This document shows, piece by piece, positions 42,501 through 53,250 of a stretch of DNA of 64,000 nucleotides (the stretch's first letter is position 1; every line of letters starts with the position of its first letter). The notes under the pieces are model-generated. The model made no database searches and had not been told where the DNA came from. It saw only the letters and a list, made by a program, of their open reading frames with translations. The stretch lies in contig OZ316895.1 in the NCBI GenBank assembly GCA_973895155.1, positions 6,820,001-6,884,000 on the forward strand, in the 5' to 3' direction. Position numbers and translations under genes: made by a program. The stretch comes from Marsupella aquatica. Its lineage: Eukaryota > Marchantiophyta.

Positions 42501-45500
42501 ATAATTAAAGAGGCGACTATCCCAAAGTTTGTGATAGCCACGAGGACCACTATGAAAATAGGATTCGGCATTTCCAGACTCGAGATCAAATCCGTTCAGT
42601 CCATCTAGCATGTTGGTGCTGGCATGGCTGTGTACCATATCCATGAGAACCCGTATGCCCATAGAATGTGCCTTATCGATGAGATACTTAAGGTCTTCTG
42701 GTGTTCCAGAACGACTACTGACTGCAAAAAAGTTTGTTACATGGTAGCCAAAGCAACCATAATAAGCATGTTCCTTCACCGCCATTAACTGTATTGTGTT
42801 GTAGTTGTTGGCTTTGATGCGAGGTAAAACATTGTCAGCAAATTCTCTATATGAATTCACCCGAGCCTCAACTGAACTCATTCCAACATGGGCTTCATAA
42901 ATGCGCGGTGCAGGAGGCCGAGGAGGTCGAGGATGCTTGAAAACGTATCTGAAAATTAAACCAGTTTTCGAATGTCATGTTTCAAGATCAAATCAAGATC
43001 AAGACCAGCACTGAGGCTCTGTGTGAAACAGGAGAAAACAGGATAAAGCCGGGGCATCATGCCCCTTATAAACAGACCGCAACTCAATCCAACTTGTAGC
43101 ACCAGTACAGACCTTTCAGATGCTGGAGGTTCCCAATAGACGCCATCGTAAGCAGCAGCAAATTGGTGTGGATCCACAGTGGCCCATTTAATCCAAGCTG
43201 AGATACAATCTACCCACGATCCATTACTCTTTCTCAACCTAATTTTCACTTTGGAGCCATGTTGAATGGCAGATTTCCCATCCACGTCCGGGAGGGTTAT
43301 GCTCCAAACACCGAATTCATTTTTGTCCATCTCGTGATTTACCCCATTCCAACCATTGAAGTCACCAACAAGCTGCGCCTCCCTGGATATCATAACACAA
43401 ACTCCATTTAATTCAAAATCCTATCTCAAAGATAGCAGCAAAAGGACGACCGGGCAACCCTGGAAATCGAATGCTATCCCCAACACTGGGCGGAATGTAA
43501 AACCCATAATGTAGCTGGTATACATTTGAGATTTATTTCTCAACAAACCCAAATCCGTTCCTGTCACTCCACACTTCCCTCCAGTAATTTTCGACTATCC
43601 CGCGATCAAAAGGAACTTCTCTTACGAAATGAGAATCACGGTAAGGAATATTACGTTGCTGCTGGAACCCATTCCCTATAGACGATTGCGTCCTTCTCTC
43701 GGGTAAACCCAAACTTTCTATAGCCTGCCACATGGAAGAAATGCAACAATTTGCGATCAGGAATTTAATCCATTTGTAAATCCGTTTACCTTCACTAAAC
43801 GGTAGTCTGGACAACCTTAAATTCGGGCGGGTCATCCAACCGTTTAGTAGATCCATTTCACAGTCCACCACAAAGAGCCTTCCGGCATTTCAACTTTTGG
43901 CCTAAAATCTATCAGACCCCCGGTCAAATACAAACAAATCCGAATCGTGTCATTGAGCTCGTTACAAAAGGGCTTCAATTGATGACAATTAAAAGTTGAA
44001 TCCCCAGAAAATTAAAAGAAATAGCTCATTTAAAGATGAATACACAATAACCCAAGCAATTTGAGCCGAGCGGAGTTTATACGAGATAATCTCAGAACTA
44101 TTCTTTCACGGAATAACAGTTCAGACGAAATCGGACAACTGGATCACTCCAAATCCGATAATCCTCACCCAAAGAAAAGTCCTCGAGACCTCCTTCGTAC
44201 TTCTCAAATGCCTCTTTCCTGGCCTTGAACTCCCGCATCCTGTATAGAAGATGCTCCTTGTGTGGTTCCAAAATAGGGTCAACATCGAGCACCCCGAGGC
44301 GGTCTGCTGATGCCTCGACTTCCTTCCGAACAATCGGCTCATTGGTTTCAACGCTTGCGGCGTTGACGGAGTATATCCTAGTCTTCTTCATCGCCAGTTG
44401 AGTAGACTGCGGCTACGGAAAGCACCCAACGATACACAGAGGGTTACATGACCAAGACGAAAATAAAACTTTAACGTTAGTGTTTACAGCACTACATCAC
44501 TAAGACCACATATTTAGCTTCAACATGCTGACCGATCTGCTGAGAAACCTCAACGAACCACGAGAGAGAGAACGGTGTCAACCCTCCGAAGGAGAGTTTG
44601 AAAGAGCCAGTTGTGCGGACACTACAGCTCAGAATTGAAGATATATGACATTTCTAATGCTATGGAACTCGGTAGGCGTACGCCGTGAACACTCTAGCAG
44701 ACACATCATACACCTGAATTAATTATGGTATTAAATTAGAAAACCCTGTAGAGTATGAAATTTAAACTTTTCGACTTCCACAAGCACGCCTACAACATCA
44801 AATAGCAGATGAGCGATAAGAATCTCAAAAGCACATGGCACATTACGGAAACAACTGTAGAATGCAAAATGCATCTGCATGTTTGGAATGTGGCCTCACC
44901 CTGCCACGAGTAGACTTGCAAACGCCACACGGGCCCAGCAAGGAGAACCTCCCTTGTCCGCTGTTCAGAATCATCTGCTGGTAGTCAAGGCCTCCGGCAC
45001 TCATCCAGCGAGACTCCTTTGTCCTGGCCTGCAATCGAGAAAATCAGAGCTGCATAAGAAGTAGTGCTAGCTCCACATACACTGCGAGGCTCTATGGCAA
45101 ATGGATCCGAATGCAGGGCATTCCGGCATTGAATGGTATGCATAGCGTGTCGGGCGTGGACGTGAAGCCCGTCCTGGACCGCCTCGTCACCGCAGGACGG
45201 AATGACCTCGTACGTCCATGCTGACATAACATAGCCTACGTAGCAAGTTCCTCGTAGGAAAGTGCACATTGCCAGCCACAGGTTCACGTCATCATTACCT
45301 CCCCTACCACCATGACTGCCCACCCACTCTCCTAAGCCCGCCCCCGCCACCCCCCGCCACCCCCAACGCCGATGCTCCATGGTTCCCATTTCTCGTTAAT
45401 CACCGCGAAAGGATGGACGCAAGAAACGATCCAAAAATCGGGGAATGAGCGGTCCCCTGGAAATTGGATGAACGAAATCCAAGCATTGCGGCATCTCAAG

Positions 45501-45743
45501 ACGACGAGCACAAATTGGGCACGATTTTTCCATAACCGAGAAAGCACGGATTGGACGCAAAATCAACAACGGAGAGCAAAATTGGGGCAACGGCACCGGG
45601 ACAGTCCTCTCGAATCTCTCAAGCAGCGCTCGCCATGGCTTCCAATCGGGCAGAATCCAGACCTGCGTTGCCGCCGTCGTGTGCCGCGCAGCAACGGATC
45701 CGAGGGCAGCACCGACGATCGTAGCTGCCGAAGCCGCGGCCAT
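39501..45743 (-). CDS. SBE1: Starch branching enzyme, class I type (GH13, EC 2.4.1.18), fourteen exons
   Basis: Exons: 45743-45663, 45028-44900, 44406-44169, 43724-43655, 43382-43113, 42948-42042, 41736-41620, 41453-41391, 41256-41149, 40852-40751, 40598-40531, 40301-40220, 40086-39970, 39743-39501; 864 residues. The enzyme cuts alpha-1,4 glucan and rejoins it as alpha-1,6 branches in plastid starch. Exons 1-2 give an Ala/Ser/Thr-rich transit peptide ([20 protein letters not shown]). CBM48 (about 140-255) has [14 protein letters not shown] and [10 protein letters not shown]. The GH13 barrel carries Asp440 (DGFRFDG), Glu495 (AEDVSGMP) and Asp564 (AESHDQ). [13 protein letters not shown] and [19 protein letters not shown] point to class I rather than class II. 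The last 75 residues are an acidic tail. The donor of exon 1 (CAG/GTCTGG) is weak, so the first two exons are less sure than the rest. Confidence 0.93.
45337..45364 (-). other. G-quadruplex motif in intron 1 of the starch branching enzyme
   Basis: On the coding strand four G runs of 5, 6, 5 and 3 are separated by TGGC, TGGC and C, which fits the standard G4 pattern. Confidence 0.7.
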
Positions 45744-45792
45744 CTCCCACAACGACGACAGCTCCAACGAGATGATAACAAAGTCGCAACCC

Positions 45793-46057
45793 CTGCCCTG
45801 TCCTGCCTCCCCTCCCCTGCCCTCCCTTCCTTCCTTCCTCCCCTCCCCTCCCTTCCTTCCTTCCTCCCCTCCCTTCCTCCCCTCCTCCGCTCGTCTGGGC
45901 CGAATGCGAAGGCCTCGTGGCTCGGCTGCCTCATTCTCTCTTCCTACTCACCCTATTGTATTCTATGTCGCGTACGTTAAACCTCAGCCGCATCAAAGCA
46001 AGCAAAGGAAGGAAGCAAAGCAATGCAAAGGAAGCAAAGCAATGCAAAATTAACACT

Positions 46058-46092
<35 letters not shown>
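45793..46092. promoter_or_regulatory. Purine/pyrimidine tracts upstream of the starch branching enzyme
   Basis: 45793-45893 is almost pure C/T on the plus strand (GGAAGGAAGG on the coding strand), 50 bases upstream of the ATG; 46050-46092 is a GA microsatellite (CT on the coding strand). CT-rich tracts are common in plant core promoters and 5' UTRs. Role inferred from place only. Confidence 0.5.
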
Positions 46093-46096
<4 letters not shown>

Positions 46097-46199
46097 CACT
46101 GCCAAGGTTCCAACCGCACGGGAGAGGATCGGAGCAGGGCATGATGATGAACTCGGGCCAGGCGGAACACGGGTACCCGGCCCGGCACACACCCACGGG

Positions 46200-46700
46200 G
46201 GGGTGAGTTCAGGGGTTGAGGTGGGTTTCACTACTACTGTAACTAGTGTAAAGCAAGTGGCGTGATTGGTCTAAGACGGGTTTTCGGAGTTTAGCCATTT
46301 CCTAAGCAAATAACCTGATTGATCTATGACAGGTGTTTTACCATTTCCTACACCTACGGGTGAGTTGAGGGTTGAGGTTGGTTTTAGTAAGCAAATAACC
46401 TGATTGGTCTTTCAAAGACAGGTTTATGGTGTTTCACCATTTCTCGAAGTCCTTGCTATTTCCTAATTTGTGTTGAGGTGAGTTTACTAAGAAAATAATA
46501 TGATTGGTCTCTTGACGACAGGTTTCTGGTGTTTAACAATATTTTGGATGTAGGTGAGTTTACTAAGAAAATAATATGATTGGTCTCTTTGAAGACAGGT
46601 TTCTGGTGTTTAACAATGTTTGGAAGTACTTGCATTTCAATAATTTTTGGCACAACCCCACGGGGTGAGTTGAGGGTTAAGGTTGGTTAAACTAGGTAAA
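46200..46700. repeat. Degenerate tandem array
   Basis: Five or more copies of a module with GGTGAGTT, AATAACCTGATTGGTCT, GACAGGTTT.TGGTGTTT and CCATTTCCTA; spacing varies between about 70 and 110 bases. Confidence 0.7.
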
Positions 46701-47504
46701 TAACCTGAATGCCCATTCTTTGAATATTAATAGAAACAATGATAAAAATTATCATGTCTGATCATCACTTTGACATACATAATATCCCATCATTTTTTCC
46801 ATCCACACAAATTTGGGTGGAACCCTAGAGTCATGATCTAGAGGCTTCACTCTACAAGCCTACACCCCAACTCTAGTTACTCTTCATGCTATATTCCTAA
46901 TGTGATTTTTTTTGCTAAAATGTCTGATGAGTAAGTTTTTTTGGACTGCTGTTAAATGTAATGTAAAGGAGGGCTAGGCAGGGGTTCTAACGCGATTCTT
47001 GCTCCCAGATATTGAGCAAGTCACAAGGTCACAAGCTAGTAACCCCAGACCAGACCATCATTATCCTATATTTATCTTGCACACTATTACATGCAAGCTA
47101 ACCCGTCTATCATTTTTTTAAAATTTGTTGAGTGAGAAGAAATACTGGCCATTCACTGTGAAATTGTTCCATAGGCTAAAACACCTCCTGCATACACTTT
47201 GCCTCACAAAGGGAATGGAATTCCACATGTAGCTGAAGACATTTGCATTGATGGGACCAAATGCAAGTATTTATGTTCAAAAAGGTTGCAAACACATGAT
47301 TTGGCTAGGTATCAGCAAAGCACAAGTAAACTCAGAACCCTTGTGAGTTAGGAAACATTAAAACAGACATCTCTGGAAAATCTAGCAGCAAGTGGAAATG
47401 GGGAGGAATAAAATTCCAGACAAGCTAGCTTAAAAAATATTTCAGACATAAGGCAATGTGCCCATGTTGTCTGTTGTGATAAGTTGCAAGCACATGGATC
47501 CACT

Positions 47505-47784
47505 AGGGCGTCTCAATCCTATAGCTTTGCGGGCTCCTTCCGGTCACCCGGATGCCTCAGGTCGCTTCCTGAAAATGAACACCGGGCCCCAAAATCGGGT
47601 GCTCAAAAAATGGAGGTTGAACCTTGACTCGAACCTAATTTAAGTCAGTCCGTGACGGACAGAGTCTAAGTCCGGGTCATTAAAAAAACCGGTAAAAAAT
47701 TTGCGGGAGTGAACTCGGTGGGCCGACCACCTGATTCGGACTACCCGGGTCATGGAATGCAAAAGTTTATCTTTGAGACGCCCT
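47505..47784. mobile_element. 280-bp non-autonomous TIR element
   Basis: Begins AGGGCGTCTCAA and ends TTGAGACGCCCT, a perfect 12-bp inverted repeat, flanked by ACT on both sides (47502-47504 and 47785-47787). A related uninterrupted host repeat at about 47895-47975 passes through the same site without the insert, which supports the ends. No coding capacity for a transposase. A 3-bp target duplication occurs in PIF/Harbinger and CACTA families; the superfamily is not decided. Confidence 0.7.
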
Positions 47785-47806
47785 ACTAGATCTCAGGCAA
47801 ATACAA

Positions 47807-47978
47807 GGAAAAGTCCACGACCTTGTTAATTAGGAAAAGAATTTCATGATTCATGGCTGTGTGCCGAGCTGTGTGCCCATGATTTTTGTTCTCATGGGTT
47901 GCAAAGCACACGATTCCACTACATCAGCCAAATTCAAGGAAAAGTCCACGACCTTGTTAATTAGGAAAAAGAATTTAT
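47807..47978. repeat. Direct repeat, two copies 130 bp apart
   Basis: AAGGAAAAGTCCACGACCTT followed by GTTAATTAGGAAAA occurs at about 47807 and 47937. They belong to a larger host repeat that was hit by the TIR element at 47505. Confidence 0.85.
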
Positions 47979-49189
47979 TGAATCCTAAGCAAGTAAAAAT
48001 AAATTTGCCTGTTCAGACCCACTATCCTAGTCACCTCTAGGGTAACCCTGTGGGCAAGGTAACAGGCGGCCTTGTTTGTCATGGAACCGCATCCCACTGT
48101 CAGCTGCCACATGTCGTGTGGGCGTTTGAGGAGAGGAGTTGGTCAGCAAGAGCTGGCACCGAGAATGGACGGAATGCTGACTAGCCAGTGGCTCGCCCAA
48201 CATTCTTGCCAAAAAAGGCACAACAGTAATGATACCTTGGTAAATCAATAAAGTAGATCAGTAATTAGAAGGCAGCACATTCCCAAACGGCCCCCCTCGT
48301 GAGGAGCATAATTATTATTCCAACAAAATTTCATTCGAAGAGCACCGTCTATTCCCAATATCTAACGCCCACAGTTATCCGAGGGCAGTCAATTTATTCT
48401 AAGAAAAATCATTGCGGAATAATAAGGGCACTTTTCAAAGGCGTAACAAAACATATCGAGGCTTGCCTTGAGCCGTCCGTGAGGGGATGAACGGTCCAGA
48501 TGAGCGTTTTTGCGGATGAACTGAAGGGCCTCTGGTTGGGGGAGTAGCCGCATAGAAGATTCCATAAATTTACGCAAAAGACCAGAATTACCCCGCCCCC
48601 AGAAAAGGAAGAATGTTTGAACAGACAAAGTCCAAGCACATTATTATTTTTTATTCTTATTTTATTGGAGTCCGTGATCATTTGTTGAGAAGTGCCGTTG
48701 GAGGTGCTTCTTGACCTCCCAGGATGGAGGCGGGAGAATTGGGGTTGGGACTTGACTCACTTGAGACACTGAGCTACAGTGGATCTATCAACTTAGAGCT
48801 TTTTCATGGGACCAGCTCACCAGCCATTGGGATCCGCGTCCCTAATTTGTAGTTTAGCCTGCCTACGTTAAAAGTGGGACCAAGGACAATTCTGGCAATA
48901 GCTACAGTAGTGTGGCTGCTATTGCCAAGCCTTGGTCTCGCCAGCATTGGAAACGCCTGCTGGATGACGAAAGGAAGGAGAGTTGACCCTCGAGCCCAGG
49001 GCTTGTGCTGCATATTATATATATCAAACTGCCAAAGAGCAGGAGACACTAAACCAGGAGACAGGATCCCACAGGCCAAAAAACCCCAATCAAGAGAAAA
49101 CAAGAAAAAAGGCCAAAAGGCCAAAGAGCAAAAACAAAAAAGACAGGCACAAGCCCAGCCCAAGGAGAACAAAGGACACACAAACCTAA

Positions 49190-49495
49190 AGACTACCCAA
49201 CGGCAAAGTGAAGGGCCTGATAAAGCTCCGTCGTGAACTGCATAGGGGGGTCAAGCAATGGAATCCGACTAGATGCCCAGACTCCAACCGCCTCGCCTCT
49301 ACGAAGGATAGTGAAGGCCTGTGCACGCTGAAGTACAATGGACACCCTCTGTCTAAAAAAAGATGTGATAACAGAGACGGGTGGATAAGGCCGCCGCTCG
49401 ACATAATGAACCGCACAGGAACGCAAGAACTGGTCAAAAGTCGGGTGCAGCGCTCCAAAGACCTCCACGACAAACGGGTAGAAACGGGTAGGCAT
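49190..49495 (-). mobile_element. 5'-truncated LINE: C-terminal end of the reverse transcriptase polyprotein
   Basis: The reading frame on the minus strand gives FVVEVFGALHPTFDQFLRSC, then FFRQRVSIVLQRAQAFTILR and ends LYQALHFAVG. In plant and algal non-LTR retrotransposons this block (VEVFG.LHP..D.FL, YRQR.S.ALQRAQA..IL) follows the reverse transcriptase domain. The element starts abruptly in this block, as 5'-truncated LINE insertions do. A T-rich, G-rich stretch on the minus strand down to about 48780 probably is its 3' untranslated part. It has no intact enzyme and cannot move itself. Confidence 0.75.
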
Positions 49496-50344
49496 ATTTG
49501 GTGTGAAACTTACCATTCACTGCATTACCTTTACACCCTCATGTCAATGGTTGCATGTGCACCTTGCATTCATAACCCCTTGTATGTGTTAATTAATGCC
49601 TGCAGGCAAGCAGGTGGGTCCCTGGCTGTCATCGTTGGCCATAGATTTTTTTTTAGATTTAGCTAATTGCCTATTTACATAACCTATGTGAGGGCCTTAG
49701 CTAAATCTAAAAAAATGCAGAACGTTTTGCGATTCAGCCCTTTTTCCAAAATACCACGTCCAGGGGTGGTACTTCTTGTCGGTTTCAGGCCCATCTGGCT
49801 TTTTTAAATTTAACCCAAATAAAGTCAAGACTTGGAAAAGGACACACACAAATTGCCTGACAACCTAGCTTTAAAATGGGCCCCAGGCCATGTAAAGTGA
49901 ACTTTTATCACTTTTGACTTGTGAACCGTCCACACTAGATTTATGAGGTATTTGGGCAGAGAGGTTATGTAACGCCATAACCGGGCTAAGATTTGCACGT
50001 AGCCACCCGCAATTGAGCCCCTTTCACTACCACAGTGGCATCAGCAAAACATAAAGAATTATTACTGATCCGGTACTTCCCTGCAGTTGACAACATTCTT
50101 CAAAACTATTTTTAGGAGTACGGAACTCTACACGCGTCGCATATAGGACGGGGTACTTGCACACTGGTACCGATTTATATGCAAAGTCATCGGCTGCAAG
50201 AATGAATGGGCCCACAAAGAGTTTTGGCACCAGTAGCATGGTAACTGAGTAAGTCCCTTGCATGCATGACGCATGCATCCTCGTGAGTATGGGATCCGTA
50301 GGGACGCCGCAAGAAGAAAGGAAGGACTGCAGTAGTGATAATGA

Positions 50345-50790
50345 GTGGGCGACCAGAGCTGTGGGCGTGCTACCCAGTTGGAGTTGAGCAAAACTGGCTT
50401 ACCAGAGTGGGCAACCAGATATGTAAATAAGTGCAAAGGAACAAAAAGGTAGGACCCTGAGACATGATCCTAAAAGGAAAAAACCCAATAAAGGGGGAAA
50501 ACAAAGGAGAAAACTGGGAAACCACAAGTGCCAAAACTCTGCTGAAGAGCCAAAAAAACAAACAAACCAAAAACCCCACATGGCCAAAGACCAAAACCCC
50601 CACCGAACAGCAGAAGAATAAGAGCCCTACTGAGCCACGTACTGAAACGCTTGGTAGAACTCCCAGATGAACATGAGGTGTAGGCATGGTACCCAGGGGA
50701 GGCATGGTACCCTGTGGAGTTGAGCAAAGTTGTTCGCCAGAATGGGCGACCAGAGTTGTAGGCATGGTACACGGTAGTGGAATTGATCAA
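50345..50790. repeat. Repeated module split by the LINE-like tail
   Basis: GTTGAGCAAA..TG.CTTCGCCAGA and TGGGCGACCAGAG.TGT.GGC (variants) occur at 50345-50430 and 50695-50790; the A/C-rich LINE-like piece lies between. Confidence 0.6.
50437..50680 (-). mobile_element. Probable second LINE tail (last residues and 3' UTR)
   Basis: The minus strand reads WEFYQAFQYVAQ then a stop, like the LYQALHFAVG end of the fragment at 49.2 kb. After the stop comes a similar G/T-rich stretch (plus strand A/C-rich). Only the very end of the element is present, so the call is tentative. Confidence 0.4.
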
Positions 50791-51764
50791 AGATTGTTCT
50801 CCAGAAGGAATGGATGGCACTTGTGGCAGGACGAAACAAAGTGGGGTAGCGACATGTATGGATAAAGGTGTGGCACCAGTTTCTGTCTTAGGGCTGTTTT
50901 GAATGTAGGTAGGTACCCCCCTCAGCCTAATTGATGCCATCATATGATAGAGTACGAATTTAATGTATGTAGCCCCTCCTGCTGGCAGTTGGTATGGAGA
51001 TCCAAGGGCTCCAAGGGCAAAGGCTGCAGACGTTCCCGCCCTTGCACTCCCAACTTCTGAGAAACTAGAACAAACCGAACAAATTCAGGTGATGGAGTGC
51101 ACAATGTAGCACTTCAGGGGTTATGTTCTCTCAAGCGTCACAAGTGTCAGTGGGCTGCCGCTAACCAGAACCATTAGATTCTCTGATCAGTTGCCAGTCA
51201 CATTCTCAGTGCAGTTTGGGGAGTTTTGAGAGTCTACAATTTGAGGGCCAGCTACTATAGATGCAAGACAGCCCTTAGTGGACTAGAGTTGTGTTCTCGA
51301 TGTGTTTAGGGTCTCGATCATCAGATGTGAGCAGTCCTACTAGTCCGCCAAACAGACCAGCTGGGAGGACTTGGGCATTTCTGGAGCCAAAAACGATCCG
51401 CACTGGCTCAGCAATCAATAAATGTGTCTCCCCACCCCATCTGTGTATGAGCCTGGCAAGCCACTCCTACGCTCCAGAAGCGGGTGGGGAGACTATCCCT
51501 GGAGTAGCCCATAATTCAACAACTGAGATCAATTCTAGGAGATTCTAGGAGATTTCATCAGACAGCGATTGAGTGGTCCCAACTCCCATCCTTGTTACAT
51601 TTTTAAAGACGTGAACTGTGGGGTACAATTCCATTCGAGGAACCCCAGCTAGTCGCCTGCATCAAAAGAGACTTGCCACTTTGGGTAGTGGTTAGTCATT
51701 TTACTGGGCACCACTGATGAGTTGCTCTGACTACTACTGGAGGATTCTGTTTTCTTCCCCTTTA

Positions 51765-51916
51765 GATTCTCCTGGCCTTCGAGACCTTGCCACCTGGTTT
51801 TGGTGTCCTCTGTTACGTTTTAAGTCGGAGGTTCCGAGCGGATTCTCCTGGTCTTTGAGACCTTGCCACCTGGTTTTGGTGTCCTCTGTTACGTTTTAAG
51901 TAGGAGGTTCCGAGCG
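51765..51916. repeat. Two-copy 76-bp tandem repeat
   Basis: GATTCTCCTGG.CTT.GAGACC to GGAGGTTCCGAGCG at 51765 and 51841. Confidence 0.92.
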
Positions 51917-53250
51917 GGTCGTTGCCAAGCTGCTGTTTCCGTGTTCGTTTCCTTTTGGTGTGTCCTCTGATGCTTTCCAGTATATACAATCCGAGCGTGT
52001 TGTTGACCAGAAATCTGCCTCTGTTCCTGTAGTTCGAGATCTTGAATCGGCCGAATGATGACTTCATGCGAAAAACTTTTGCTAGACCCGACGAAGGTGA
52101 GGAGCCTCTTGAATGACCGTTCCATGCTCTGGGTTCCCACGGGAGATGCAAGATTCACCTGTAAGGCTGTTGTGATCGAACCCAATCCACTCTACAACCC
52201 GCGACATGGCCAAGTGGAAGGTATACTGTAAAAGTATGAGGCCCAGATCAGGTCTAGTGCATGGCCCGTGGCATTGTCCAGATGTACATGTTAAGTGACA
52301 TTAACTTGCAAATAGTTATTCGGGTGCAGCTGTTAGTGAAGCTTGATCCCACCATTTATGATTTGTCTTAAATCTGTTCGTGGAATACGTTCGACAGGGC
52401 GGTCAAAGGTTTTACGAAGCAAAGGAAAATGGCCGATATGATGGTATCTCAGTGACTTTCTTCTTTGGATGATCCGTTTACAGCTCAGATCCTTACGATA
52501 CCATGGAATAATGACTGTTTCCAGGCTGATACGTAAGACATTCATTAAAGATTCCAGGCTGCCACCCAGTTGAAGCTTGTCAGTTCCCCGTATGTGCATA
52601 AACAGATCTTCGCTGAATGGTCAGAAAGCACTCTTCGTACGACGTCATATCTTTCGAGTACCGAGAAAAGCTGAGGTAACCAATTCTGCAACAGTTCGTT
52701 GGTACCTAACTGGCGTGTATCACAGATCATTGAAACCAGTGGACGGCTCAGGCATCCGAGAAATAACAATTCGGTTGTGGAGAACGGACTTAATGACGAA
52801 TTTAGCATCCACTGCCTCTACTCGCTGATCAGGATAGGTCATCCTAAAGCTAGGCTGAACATTTGCCCCCCCAGTGGCCAACATGACAAAATTGCACTCC
52901 AGGTCTTCGAAGACCGATAAACTTATCCATATAAAGCACGAAGTACCGACCTGACGTGCTCGTTTATCACGGAGCTTTATTGCTTGTGGAGAATGCATCG
53001 AGTGCTATTTCATATGGGAAGCCTCCCTTCCAGCTCAATCTCAGAATTCAATATTGTGCAAGTACCTGGTCAGCTACGAAGTTCATCTGAGAACTTCCAC
53101 ATTCTGGACGAATGTAAAATATCAAGGAATTGTTCTGCATTGCATGAAGAGCTGTGACTCAAAATGTTCTGATAAATATCAAATCAGCCTCCAGCATGCC
53201 CGACTTGAATTAGCTTCAACGCATAGGAGCATAATTAAAATCGTCACCTC

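Larger units (their letters stand above)
45744..53250. other. Spacer between starch branching enzyme and MPP beta
   Basis: Promoter tracts, degenerate array, TIR element, two LINE tails and the 76-bp repeat. 52200-53000 has overlapping frames of about 90 codons on both strands without family motifs. No gene can be supported. Confidence 0.5.

Noticed and set aside
45372-45980. 202-codon frame on the plus strand
   Set aside because: It is antisense to exon 1 of the starch branching enzyme and runs through a simple C/T tract.
52333-52998. Several 70-90 codon frames on both strands downstream of MPP beta
   Set aside because: They overlap each other on opposite strands, carry no family motif and have no clear splice sites joining them.
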